The notes under the pieces are model-generated. The model ran no database searches, was not told the DNA's origin, and was given only the letters and a program-made list of their open reading frames with translations. The translations under genes and the position numbers were made by a program. This document shows positions 24,246-35,620 of a stretch of 64,000 nt of DNA, piece after piece (the stretch's first letter is position 1; the number at the start of each line of letters is the position of its first letter). The stretch is from Helianthus annuus (Eukaryota; Streptophyta; Magnoliopsida; Asterales; Asteraceae), in contig NC_035449.2 of NCBI RefSeq assembly GCF_002127325.2, positions 146,918,931-146,982,930 on the forward strand, read 5' to 3'.

Positions 24246-26692
24246 ATGGACAAGATGTTTGATGAAGAAGAAAATTATTATTTTGAGAGATTTAATGATT
24301 GGCATCGAGGATTTATTGACGAGTGTTATAAAAATGTGAAAAAGGATGGATGGGTCAAAAGATTTAAATATTTTGTATGTTTGCAAAAGGAAACTTTGGA
24401 AGAGTTAGAAAACCGATATGGAGTCTTACTTGAATACTTGAAAAAACATGAGATATTTCTATCAGATGGTGAAAAGATAGAAAAGTTTGCAGATGCATTA
24501 CCTGTTGAATGGAGTGAATGTTTGGAAAATTTGAGGAAGGATTCAAATTTTCAAAATTACATCTAAACAAATTCATCAGCAAACTTAAAACTCATGAAGT
24601 TGAAAGTAGAAAGAAAAGAAAAGATATGATTAAAGTGTTGGAAAATCATGTGTTGGGTTTGGGTTTAGATGTGATTGAGGAGATGATCAAAAGGATAGTT
24701 GAATGTGTTAGGGCAAAATATGTGATGAAATACGATTTTAAGAGAGGTTGTTATATAGATGTAAATGAAAATCCTCTTGATTTCGTTAAAATATTTTGTG
24801 CAGGTACAGTCAGGGCAAATGAAAAGGAAGCTTCAAATGCTGAGAAATCTGCAAAGTTTGGATTGTCAAGTTGTGAATCAGTGTGCTCTAAGTGTGACAG
24901 CTTCAAGACTGACTATGACAAACTGTTGAAGAATGCGGAAAGTTTGACATCAGAAGTCAAGAAGTTGAAAGATGAAAAGCAAACTGATGAAAAACAGATT
25001 CTTATGGTTCAGGGTATTTGTGAGAAACTGAAAGCTGAAAACAACAAACTGTTAAGTAATTTTAACAGTTTGACATTGAAAAATCAGAAGTTTGAAGAAA
25101 AGATTAAAAATTGTCAAATTGAAAAATCAAAAATTGAGAAAGATTTTCAAAATCAAATGAAAATTCTTGAAGATGGGAGAGATGTGTTTAGCAAAAACAA
25201 CATTGAAAAACAGAAAATGATAAATTCCCATCTTCAGAAAATTATAAAATTGGAGAAAGAAGGTGAATGTGCTAAAAAGAAAATCAAAGAGTTGGAAAAA
25301 GAGCTTGAAAGCAAACAGAAATCTTTAGAAGATTTGGATTTCTGGATAAAGCTTGAGAATAAGAATTTGAAAGCTAATGAAATGAAATTTCAAGAACAGA
25401 TAAAAGTTCTGGAAAATGAAAAGTCTGTTCTTGAAAACATGAAAAATGAGAATGAAAAAGCAATCAAGTCTCATCTTGAAAGAGTATCTCAGCTTGAAAA
25501 TGAAGCCGAGAATTCAAGAAACAAGATTGATGAACTTGAAAAGAAATTGACAGGTTTTGTGACTGCATCAGACAGTGTGAATTTTCCCTGTGCAAAACCA
25601 ATCAATTCTGTTCCAATAAGTGACGATGTCACAAACTTTGACAATGTCAAAGTTAAAGATTGCGATGAAAAATCTGATGATGTAAATGAAAAAATAGAAA
25701 AACAAAAATTGTTTTTAAAATTGAAAGAAAAATTTCAGAAAACTGTTCTACAATCAACTGAAAAGGGAGAATGCTCGAAGCAAAAACCTTTGAAGAAGAA
25801 AGTGGAACAAAAACAAAAAGATAATAAAAGTTCATCAGATCGATCATCCAATCGTAATGAAAAATTACAAAAAGTAAAAAATGAAAACTCAAAAATTGTT
25901 GGTAATAAGTGGTGCAGGTTGGACCACAGTGCTGAAAAGTCAAAACCAGGAAACTTGAGAAAGGAATACCACCAAGCCAAACAATGTTATGATCTGAGTA
26001 TTTGGTGTGAAAAAGGTGGTCCATGGTATGATAACAGAGTGTGTTATCGATGCGGATATCAAGGACACATTGCTGTTAACTGCCGGAATTGGAATTATGA
26101 GACCAGAAGATGCTACAATTGTCAAAACAAAGGTCACATTGCCAGAGAATGCCCAAGGAGATCGAATGAAAGATTGAGGGCTAAGTCTCAGAAATTGGCA
26201 AAGATTCCAGTCAAAGTCAAGCCCCATGAACAGAAGGTTTTAAAATCTAAAGTTCAAGATCAGACAAGTCAAGAAAAGAAAGTTAAACTTTCACAGGGGC
26301 AGAAAGACAGACTGAGGAAAAAGAGGAAGAAGGCGAGAGAATATCTTGAGAAGATTTTGTCCTCGGGTTCATCCGTTGGAAAGAATAAGAGTTCTGATGA
26401 ATCAACTTCCTCGGCTGCAAAGTCAAACAAGATGAATTCACCAGATACAAATCTGAGGACGAAAGAGGAAAAGAGGAAGAAGAAAATGGTCGGCGATGAA
26501 TCTGACAGGTCAAAGTCAGACAAGCCACCTGCGGGCAATGATTCTGGTTCGTCAAAACCAGAGGAGCCAATGGTTGAGGTAAAAAAGGAGAATTCTGGTT
26601 TAACAATAGATGATGCAAATTTTCCACCATTGTTGAATAAGAATTCGAAATCACCCAAGGACCGTCAGGCTTGGGTGAATCTGTTTAAATAG
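24246..26692 (+). pseudogene. S-B gag with one frameshift
   Basis: Starts at ATG 24246. An early frame (24246-24566) and the main frame (to TAG 26692) are joined by a one-base loss in a T run near 24550; the S-C gag is continuous there. Features: an N-terminal helical region, a long coiled coil (about 24900-25560) and two zinc knuckles, CYRCGYQGHIAVNC and CYNCQNKGHIAREC (about 26040-26155). The tail is basic and K/S-rich. About 815 codons in all, which fits a SIRE-type Gag with coiled coil. It would bind element RNA and form particles. Confidence 0.82.
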
Positions 26693-28573
26693 AAAAACCT
26701 GACTTGCCGGAGTTCCCAGGATGGTAAGCGTGGAACATGAATCGGCACATTTCTTGAGAAATTTCACTCTGGTGATTTTTCGTTTTACATGTGGTAAATC
26801 AGGGACATTAAGTTGTACTTGATTTTCTACAAGTGATGTTTGAGATTTAAAACTGAAATTGTAAAATCTGTCATGTGCATGAAGAAAACAAGGTGATGAA
26901 GTGACCCCGAACCTACAAATGTTTTGGTAAACAAACTAATTTTTCCGGAAAAACCATTTTGATTAAAACAAACTTAAGTGTTTTGAGATCACAATGGGAA
27001 AATAGTTTGTTGTGAGGGGGAGTTCTGATTGTTTATGCCATGTGGATTGAGAATTAATGCGATTCTCATCAAGTTGTCAAATTTGTACAGTCTGTTTCAA
27101 ATTTTCTCAGAAAATCAAAATTGAAACATATTTTGATTTTAGGGGGAGTAAAATTTTAAAAAAAATTAGAAAATTTGAAAATGTCAAAAACATCCGAAAA
27201 ATTAAAAATGAGTTTTGGTGCAAATAGGGGAAATGATAGTACATCAGCTAGACTGGCACAGTACACTAAAGATTTGTAATGTATAAATGCAATTAAGCAG
27301 TCTCGCTAAAGATGTGTCGGTAGGTTTTCACAGAATTAGTAGATCAGTTTGGGATATAAACATAAATTTCACTTGCGTCTACGTGGGGAATACCTCCAGG
27401 ATATATAGGTAACCCCTGAAATCCTGTTTGAAGGGTCCTGTATTCTGAGATACTAGGTCTTTATGTTCAGTGATATCTGGGGTATTATCCCGGGACTTCT
27501 GTTGTATGGAAGTACTGACCTAGTCCCCGGATAATACTTTCTACAAAAAGCTTTGAAATACAAGCTCGCCCTCAGCAATTTGATTAAACAATAAAATTGA
27601 TAATCTTTGTTGTTGTAACAAAAGATCCTCTAAAGGGGACCCACCTTAAAGTCGAAGCCGTCATCTCTCTGCGTATACGGAAGTATCGACCTGAGCTCTC
27701 ACGGCCCTCGCACATTACCCCTTAACAGATATCAGTTGTGGTATACTCACCTGTAAGACTGAATACTGGGGTCTGGATACGGGAGTATATACTGAGGTGG
27801 GACACATGTAGATTTTTAAGTTCTAAAACACTAAATCTGTATCCCGAACAGGTTGAACATTTTGTGAAAATTTAAGTGGATCAATATATCGACAATCAAC
27901 GCGAACTGTTTAAAAGCTTAAAATGAAATAACCGCTTAACGGTGCTAGTGTTTAGTCAAACAGCTGATATGATCCTCTTCCACGAACTCACAAAAATATG
28001 TTTGTATATATTTCATTTCTGCATTTTAATTGATGTTATTGCATTTGTGTTTCATATTTGAAAAATCCAAAAAGATTTTCGACAACTGATGTTGGAGAGC
28101 TGAAATTCAAAATCTCAAAGGCTAAACAAGATGAACAGTTGGTTTAGTTAAAGTGATTTGAAATGGTTAATCAGATTTTGGAAAGTTTAATAAATTGTTA
28201 AATGTGAAAAATTCTTGAATATTCTTAAATGATTAGTTGATTCATTAAGTTGAATCACAATTGTGTTTGTTTGTGATAGATTGTTTGAGTTGTGCAGGTT
28301 TCTGATCCTGTTGCTACGGAAAGCCAGGAGATACATCAGAACCTGAGAAGAAGTTTAAACTGATAAAGCCAGGAGTTGATTTCAATGGTGATAACGATTT
28401 CCAGACGGCGATCCCAGCATGATGATAGGGGGAGTCTGATGAAAGTTAGAGCCAGAGAAAGATCCAGGTACATTATTCCAGGAAGAGTTCCTGAAGAAGA
28501 CCGATCAAGATTGAAGAGTTGTCAATGTTTGAAGACTCTCACTGAAGATTCCGTCAACATTCAAGGGGGAGTC
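26693..28573 (+). other. S-B non-coding tail between gag and LTR2
   Basis: No ORF of note. Much of it aligns by eye with 37876-39786 of S-C. It has two potential hairpins near 27488-27530 (CCGGGACT/AGTCCCCGG) and 27658-27706 (GCCGT/ACGGC), which share an internal GGAAGTA...GACCT word. Four GGGGGAG purine tracts occur (about 27018, 27142, 28429, 28566); the last is directly before the LTR. Confidence 0.7.
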
Positions 28574-29009
28574 TGTTGGTGCAGTTGTCTGTCGACTACA
28601 TCTTCGTTCGAGTCTTAGGCTAGGGCTGATTGTATAGTGAACGGAAATTGAGTAATCATGTATTAGATAGGTCCGCTTATAGGTCATATCAGGAGGTCCG
28701 CTTATATGTCACATATATAGGTTCGCTCATCTGACTGATGATAGGTCCGCTTATATGGACATGTCCATATAAGCGAACCCATATGCCTATATATAGGGGT
28801 GTCATATGAGCGGTTCAGTAGCAGTTGTATGTGTGTACGGCGAAGCCCTGCCTGTTTGTCTCCAGAACTTGTATATGTGTCAGATAATCAATAAAGGAGA
28901 CGTTAAGTAGTGAAATCGAGCTGAACAAAGACTAAATCAATGAATTCCGCCTCTGATTTAGTCTAAGCACTCTTCTGATCGACTCGTCAGGTCGTCTAAC
29001 GTTCCTACA
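28574..29009 (+). repeat. LTR2: 3' LTR of S-B
   Basis: 436 bp, TGTTGGTGCA to CCTACA. A near-perfect palindrome centred on ACATGT spans 28746-28777, with arms containing TCCGCTTATATGG; a TATA-like TATATATAG starts at 28787. It resembles the S-C LTRs at both ends more than LTR1. It abuts T3 RT sequence at 29010. Confidence 0.85.
28746..28795 (+). promoter_or_regulatory. LTR2 palindrome and TATA box
   Basis: A 32-bp palindrome with one mismatched pair, centre ACATGT; TATATATAG begins 10 bases after it. Single copies of GGTCCGCTTATA and GGTTCGCTC lie just upstream (28672-28730). Confidence 0.75.
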
Positions 29010-31570
29010 GTCGAGCTACTACTCAAGGATAGATCTGAGGTCAGGTTACCATCAGCTGAGAGTCCGGGATGGGGACGTCTCCAAGACAGCATTCAGAACA
29101 CGTTACGGTCACTACGAGTTTCTAGTCATGCCATTCGGGCTAACGAACGCGCCTGCAGTTTTCATGGATCTTATGAGCAGGGTGTGCAAACCCTATCTAG
29201 ACAAGTTCGTGATTGTTTTCATCAACGACATTCTGATCTACTCCAAGAGTCAGGAGGAACACGAGCAGCATCTACGACTTATCTTGGAACTCCTTCGAAA
29301 GGAGCAACTGTACGCAAGTTTTCAAAATGCGACTTCTGGCTTCGTGAAGTCCACTTCCTAGGCCATGTGGTAAACAAGGATGGGATTCATGTCGATCCAT
29401 CCAAGGTAGATTCGATCAGGAACTGGCCTGCACCGCGTACACCAACGGAAATACGCCAATTCTTGGGTTTGGCGGGTTACTACAGACGATTTATTAAAGA
29501 CTTCCCAAAGATTGCGCAGCCGCTTTCATTGCTGACACAGAAGGGTGTTACCTATCGTTGGGGTAATCCCCAGGAAACCGCTTATCAGCACTTAAAGGAT
29601 AGACTTTGCAGTGCACCTATCCTCTCATTGCCAGAGGGCACAGACGATTTTGTGGTCTATTGTGACGCATCGATACAGGGGCTTGGTTGTGTATTGATGT
29701 AGCGGGATAAAGTTATTGCTTATGCTTCACATCAACTCAAGATTCACGAGCGGAACTACACGACGCACGGTTTAGAGCTGGGAGCTATTGTTTTCGCGCT
29801 TAAGATATGGCGATGTTACCTGTACGGTACCAAGTGCACCATCTACACCGGTCACAGGAGTCTCGAGCATATCTTCAAGCAGAAGGAATAGAATATGCGC
29901 CAACGTCGATGGGTTGAACTACTGAACGATTACGAATGCGCTATCAAGTACCATCCAGGCAAAGCCAATGTTGTGGCTGATGCCCTCAGTCGAAAAGATA
30001 CTACACCTAGGCGTGTACGAGCCTTGTAGCTTACCATCCAATCCAGTCTTCCTGCACAGATACGAGATGCTTAGGTAGAAGCATTGAAACCAGAAAAATG
30101 TCAAGGCTGAAGCCTTACGCGGTTCAAGGCAGCGATTAGAACAAAAGGAAGACGGCGCCTACTACGTAACGGGGCGTATTTGGGTCCCACTATATGGCGG
30201 ATTACGAGAATTTGTGATGGATGAAGCACACAAGTCTCGCTACTCGGTACATCCTGGTTCGGATAAGATGTACCACGATCTTAAAACTACGTATTGGTGG
30301 CCAAGCATGAAAGCCCTTATCGCAACCTACGTCAGCAAATGTTTGACCTGTGCAAGGGTCAAAGTTGAATATCAGAAACCGTCAGGCCTACTTCAGCAAC
30401 CTAAGATTCCGCAATGGAAATGGGAGGAAATTTCCATGGATTTCGTTACCGGCCTGTCTAGATCCCAGCGTGGAAACGATACCATTTGGGTGATCGTGGA
30501 TCGACTCACAAAGTCTGCACACTTCCTGGCTATTAAGGAAACGGATAAGTTCTCCACCCTCGCAGACATATATCTTAAGGAAGTTGTTTCGAGGCACGGA
30601 ATGCCAACCTCTATTATTTTGGATCGGGATGCACGATTCACTTCAGAACTATGGCAAGCAATGCACAAGTCTTTTGGCTCTCGGTTAGACATGAGCACAG
30701 CATATCATCCTCAGACGGATGGGCAGTCTGAGCACACGATTCAAACTCTAGAAGACATGCTTCGGGCATGCGTTATCGATTTCGGCAACAGCTGGGAAAA
30801 GCACCTCCCTTCAGTGGAGTTTTCGTACAATAACAGTTACCACACCAGCATTCAAGCCGCTCCATTCGAGGCATTGTACGGACGTAAATGTCGGTCACCT
30901 CTCTGTTGGGCAGAGGTGGGGGATAGTCAAATCAGAGGTCCAGAACTTGTAGTTGATGCTACTGAACGAATTGCACAGATACGACAACGCATGGCGGCAG
31001 CATGCGACCGTCAGAAAAGTTACGCTGATAAGCGCAGGAAACCACTCGAGTTCCAAGTTGGGGATCGAGTGCTACTCTAAGTCTCACCCTGGAAGGGTGT
31101 GGTTCGTTTTGGTAAACAAGGCAAGCTCAATCCACGATATGTTGGACCATTCGAAATCATCGAGAAAATAGGCAAAGTGGCCTACAAACTGAACCTGCCA
31201 GCTGAACTCGGTGCAGTTCACAATGTTTTCCATGTGTCGAATCTGAAAACGTGTCTGTCAGATGAGACCTCATAGTTCCTTTGAAGGAACTCACTATCGA
31301 TGAGCGGTTGCAGTTCGTCGAGGAACCAGTTGAAATCACGGACCGGGATGTTAAGGTCCTCAAGCACACTAGAATACCCTTTGTTCAAGTCTGTTGGAAC
31401 TCCCGTCGTGGCCCAGAGTTCACCTGGGAACGAGAAGACCAAATGAAACTCAGGTATCCCCAGTTATTCGAAAACCGTGCAACCACTACTGAGGCCGAAG
31501 CTACTACAGAATTTCGGGACGAAATTCCAAATCAGCGGGGGGATGATGTGACACCCCAGGAAAACCAGTA
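29010..31570 (+). pseudogene. T3 pol fragment, broken
   Basis: Begins at the [21 protein letters not shown] part of RT. The metal-binding motif reads FINDIL near 29220 where T1 has FIDDIL, an active-site loss. Further lesions: a one-base deletion near 29325, TAG 29700-29702, TAG near 29889, TAG near 30027, TAG near 30073, a base insertion near 30097, TAA 31078-31080, and a one-base deletion near 31268. Integrase (30214-31080) keeps most of its text. The chromodomain (31310-31450) keeps [15 protein letters not shown]. Confidence 0.9.
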
Positions 31571-32324
31571 AACGATACAACTTACCTAGCTTCCTCTATA
31601 ACCGCATGCTAAATTTCGGGACGAAATTTCTTTCAAGTTAGGGATAATGTGACAACTCGAGTTTCCGAGATTCCACTTTCGCATTTATTGCACGTTCACT
31701 GTCTGTTTAGTTGTTTACTTGCACAATTGGTTTGCTTTGTAACTGTATACGCTGTGAATTGATAAAGTGTATTGTGATTATTGCATGGTTATGTGTTATT
31801 TCGCGAATGATAAGACAAATGCATGAACTTGGTGATGAAACTGTAAATTATGTTGTGATGGGTGTGCTTTATGTAAAAGGTGAGACTTAGGGGTGAGTAG
31901 AGTAGTTAGTGAAATGTTTAGTAACCCTTAACCCTAATCATTCTCACAATCATCATACGTACTTCAACATTCCTCTACAATTCTCTCTACAATCATCTTC
32001 TTGGCAAGCTCTTAATCATCACTCTTGATCCCTCTCTTCATCTAGAATCAATAGAAGGTAAACGTTTAATGATTTCTTGTTGTTAATCCTTGATTATGTG
32101 ATTCATGCAAAACCATAATAGTTCTGTGTTTATTGATCGATTCTGATTGTTGTGAAATGGATATGATCAGTTATGTAATCACTTGCTGAATGTTAAGATG
32201 CCTGTTATGATAGAATGTTGATTGTGGATTTGATTACTGCACTGCGAATATGAAATTAGGGTTTCTCGATCGTAGAAACGTAACTGTTACAATGATGTTG
32301 AATGTTCGCATGATTGATAGTGGC

Positions 32325-32950
32325 CCGACTCTTGATTTCATGTAAAGTCCGAGCTTTGGTTACTTGATGCTGTCCGAGTTATGCATGATGTTTTGTGAAG
32401 TCCGAATTATTGTAAAGGACACTAGGTCCGAATTTTTCATACTCACAAGGTCCGAACTTTATTAAGGAACCAAGGAGTCCGAATTTTTGTTAAGGAAAGC
32501 ATATATGTCCGACTTTTGTTTAATATATGTGTCCGACTTTTGTTTAATATATATGTCCGACTTTTGTATGATATATATGTCCGACTTTTAATGATACAAG
32601 GGGGGGGGTCCGACCTTTTAATGATGTAAGGGGGTCCGAATTTATGTAGGAGATGCTCATGGGGTCCGAATTTTAAAAGGCATGCTTGGTCCGAAGTTTT
32701 GCTTGCATATGTTGTCCGAGTTTATGCTTTGATGGCCTATGTCCGAGTTTTAAGAATTGTATGTCATCCGAGTTTTATTGAGATGGCAAGGTCCGAACTT
32801 CTATGATTGATATGGTCCGAGTTTCTTGTGTAATGTAATGGTCCGAGTTTGTATGACATGATATGGCCCTAGTTTCTTGTGTAATGTTATGGTCCGAACT
32901 CTTATGTTATGTTATGGTCCGAAATATAGTAATGATACATAATCCGAGCT
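32325..32950 (+). repeat. GTCCGA motif cluster in T3 LTR
   Basis: More than twenty copies of GTCCGA(A/C/G)TTT, including a short tandem run near 32500-32590 where the unit GTCCGACTTTTGT(TTAATATAT) repeats. Same motif as in T2 but not the same spacing. Confidence 0.85.
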
Positions 32951-33365
32951 TCTGTTAATTCTGCTAAGCATGTCAACCCTGTTAAGTTAAGTTGATTAAT
33001 CCTGTTAATCAATTAACTCTGTTAACTCTATTTATTCAGTTAGCTCATTAGTTCTGTTAGATGTTAACTCTGTCAAGTGCGATTGGATGAACGTGAAATA
33101 ACTGTTATTGTTACATGACGATGATTGCTTAAACACACTTCGTGACATATATTGCATGCGAATCCATGCGAGCTTAACTGATTGTGTATACATGCATAAC
33201 TATAGGACTTGACTGATTTCTTGTGAGCACATAGTTTAGCATACCGAGCAAACCAAGGTGAGTTCACACTCTTTACCAAGGCATGGGATTCCCGGGGATA
33301 GGGAATGGGTTGAATGATGGGATTGAACAATTTCTCGTACTTACACGGTTACTAGACTATCTACC

Positions 33366-33625
33366 ATGGTCCTCAGGTTAAGCGGGACACTTACGTAAAA
33401 CTACGTAAACAAGTACATACTACTGTCTTCCGGAGTCAGGAAGGACACTTACGTAAAACCTACGTAAACTCACACATGCTACTGTCTTCCGGAGTCAGGA
33501 AGGACACTTACGTAAAACCTACGTAAACCCCACGCGTACCACTGTCCTCGGGTAAAGAAGGACACTTACGTAAAACCTACGTAAAGCTTGTACGTACTAC
33601 TGTTCTCGGGTTAAGAAGAACACTT
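33366..33625 (+). repeat. Hairpin array in T3 LTR, diverged loop
   Basis: Stems TGTCCT/AGGACA and TGTTCT/AGAACA occur again but the loop is CGGGTAAAGA or CGGGTTAAGA instead of CGGTTGTG. Two other units read TGTCTTCC...GGAAGGACA with loop GGAGTCA, pairing with one bulge. Each is followed by ACTTACGTAAAACCTACGTAAA, an inverted repeat kept from T1. Confidence 0.8.
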
Positions 33626-33656
33626 ATGGTTACGAATAGTCTAGTGTATATGCAAA

Positions 33657-33741
33657 CATGGGAAGCCCCCACTAATGGAACATACAAACATGGGAAGCCC
33701 CCACTAATGGAACATACAAACATGGGAAGCCCCCACTAATA
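33657..33741 (+). repeat. 32-bp tandem repeat in T3 LTR
   Basis: CATGGGAAGCCCCCACTAAT recurs at 33657, 33689 and 33721 (period 32, just under three copies). A diverged relative, CATGGGAAACCCCCAC, occurs further on. T1 and T2 have the corresponding GGGAAGCC..CACC word once per LTR. Confidence 0.85.
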
Positions 33742-34268
33742 TCGTAAAAAGGTTTGGGAAACAGGGTATTAATCATGTTTTTGACTATGGGAAACCCCCA
33801 CCAACTATGGATACGTTTTGGAAAACAAGATAAACTGGTTAAACATATTTTCAACATGGGAAACCCCCACGGCAAGTGAGCCAGCTAAAGACAAACTACG
33901 TTTTCGTAAAACACTTAAAACGTACACCCAACTGTGAACTCGCTCAACATTGTTGTTGACTAGCTGTTACATGCCTTGCAGGCCTTTTTGTGCATGTCGA
34001 AGGAACTTGCTGTCTGGGAAGCTGGAGTGGTCATGGGTCGGGACACAAGGAAACGCAACACAAGAGTAAGAGCTTAGATGTGATTTTATAAACACTTAAT
34101 GAGTTGAATATGCTTCCGCTGTAAACTGGGAAATATTGTACACTATTGTTAATAAATGAAAGTTTATTTAAATATACTTATGATGTTCAATGTGATTGGT
34201 GGTTAAGATCCTGGTCAGTCACGCCTCCAAGCGGTTGTACTCCGCATGTGGATTTTGGGGGTGTGACA

Positions 34269-34650
34269 GTCGATGTCTAGTAGCCGCAGACGATCCAATT
34301 TCCGATTTTCGGTGTTTTGACTCGTTGATTTTATGTGTTTATATGTGCGTTATCTGTTTATGTGTTATTACCTTGGATATCATTCGATTGTGTTGACTTT
34401 CGATCAACACACACGACTCGCATTGCCACTTTGTCTCAATTCGATCTCCAGTTGTTGCAATCCTAGACGATACTATGCTATGATATACGCCACACTATAC
34501 TCGATAAGCTATACGATTATGTAGTACTATTCGATATACTCTACGCGATCACTATATCCGAACGACTCGCGAGCTTTGAATGATAGGTTTCTGTATTCTG
34601 ACTGCATCTGTGATTGAATACCTCGGTGCTTATGTGATTCTGTGTTTATG
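34269..34650 (+). other. T4 leader, part 1
   Basis: Non-coding sequence rich in short pyrimidine and TATGTG words. It continues, after S-C and one copy of TTATG, at 40193. No primer binding site is visible, so the left end of the leader is lost too. Confidence 0.5.
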
Positions 34651-35067
34651 TGTTGGTGCAGTCATCTGTCGTCTTCGTCTTATGTCAGGTCTTGGGTTCT
34701 TTGGAGGTCAGATTGGGCTAGAAATCAAGGAAAAACAAGCCTGGCCGTTTGAATGAAGCCTGGCCGTTTGAAGAGGCTGACCGTTTGAAAGTCTGTCCGT
34801 TTGAAGGTTTGCTGACCGTTTGAGCATGTTCAAACGGTCAGGCTATCTAGTATATATAGGCTTCAAACGGTTTTAGTTGTAACAGTTGTGATTTCCGACA
34901 GCGAAGCTCTGTCGAAGTGTCTCCGTGACTGTATATTCGTTATAATCAATACAAGAGATAGTTAATAGTGAATACAAGCTAAACGAAGACCGAATCAATG
35001 AATTCCGCCTCTGATTCTGTCTAAGCGCTCTTCTGATCGACTCATCAGGACGTCACACGATCCTACA
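34651..35067 (+). repeat. S-C 5' LTR (417 bp)
   Basis: TGTTGGTGCA to CCTACA. It has five direct copies of CCGTTTGAA upstream of a palindrome; one 16-bp unit is extra compared with the 3' LTR. The end resembles that of LTR2 (GAATTCCGCCTCTGATT...). Confidence 0.93.
34813..34859 (+). promoter_or_regulatory. S-C LTR palindrome and TATA box
   Basis: TGACCGTTTGA (34813-34823) and TCAAACGGTCA (34830-34840) form perfect 11-bp arms around GCATGT. TATATATAG begins 11 bases later at 34851. Repeated in the 3' LTR with arms at 39933-39943 and 39950-39960. Confidence 0.78.
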
Positions 35068-35069
35068 AT

Positions 35070-35082
35070 TGGTATCAGAGCT
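35070..35082 (+). other. S-C primer binding site (tRNA-Met type)
   Basis: TGGTATCAGAGCT follows the 5' LTR after two bases; the next 140 or so bases match the S-B leader closely. Confidence 0.9.
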
Positions 35083-35282
35083 CAGGAGGAAGAGTTCTTA
35101 TCGTTTAGCTCGTTTTTCACTCAAAATTCTGATTTCTACACCTTCTTTCATCAGATCAGAGAGTTTTACCGGACAAAATTGGACAAAAAGTTCAGAGACT
35201 GTGTGTTTTTGAACATAGACAAAGCCTTGAAAGTTTCAAATCAAAACTCGAAGTGATAATGGTGAAAATTGACTGAAAATAG

Positions 35283-35600
35283 GTGACCGTTTGAACGAAC
35301 AGTGTCTGACCGTTTGAAATTGCAATCCCATCGTTTGAAATTGACATCCTATCGTTTGAAATCATGGGTTCCGTTTGAAACTTTGGTTCCATCTTTTGAA
35401 GATCATCATCCGTTTGAACCGGTCGTTTGAAAAGTGATCCCATCGTTTGAAATCAGGTTCCATCGTTTGAAACTAGTTCCCATCGTTTGAAAATTGACCT
35501 GTCCGTTTGAAAACTGATCTGTCCGTTTGAAACTGACCCTTCCGTTTGAAAAGGGTTTCCGTTTGAAAAGAGGATATTGTTTGAACTTGGAATTTCGTTT
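35283..35600 (+). repeat. S-C leader motif cluster (CCGTTTGAA)
   Basis: Fifteen exact copies of CGTTTGAA plus two near copies in about 320 bases, in one orientation, spaced about 13-35 bases apart. The same word forms the LTR palindrome arms of this element. Confidence 0.9.
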
Positions 35601-35620
35601 GAACAGATTGTGTTGGAAAA

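Larger units (their letters stand above)
23127..29009 (+). mobile_element. S-B: gag-only copia-type (SIRE-like) element, recombinant
   Basis: LTR1, primer site (23579-23591), leader, gag (24246-26692), 1.9 kb without coding capacity, polypurine tract, LTR2 (28574-29009). No protease, integrase, RT or RNase H is present. The same layout in S-C shows this is a real structural class and not a deletion peculiar to one copy; such elements have been described as TR-GAG. The two LTRs are of different subfamilies and there is no target duplication, so this copy was rearranged after insertion. Confidence 0.85.
29010..34268 (+). mobile_element. T3: 3' half of a Tekay-type Ty3/gypsy element
   Basis: Starts abruptly inside RT and runs through RNase H, integrase and chromodomain to a 2621-bp 3' LTR. 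Its gag, protease, the first part of RT and the 5' LTR are absent, replaced on the left by LTR2 of S-B. It is close to T1 and T2 in pol, with the same fossil LTR start 101 bp before the real one. Confidence 0.9.
31648..34268 (+). repeat. T3 3' LTR (2621 bp)
   Basis: TGTGACAACTCG start and GTGTGACA end. It contains a GTCCGA cluster (32325-32950), a hairpin array with a different loop (33366-33625) and a 32-bp tandem repeat (33657-33741). No second LTR is in the window. Confidence 0.9.

Noticed and set aside
25653..26658. Minus-strand ORFs opposite the S-B gag (and opposite the S-C gag)
   Set aside because: Shadows of a lysine-rich coding strand, which reads as serine/phenylalanine-rich on the reverse.
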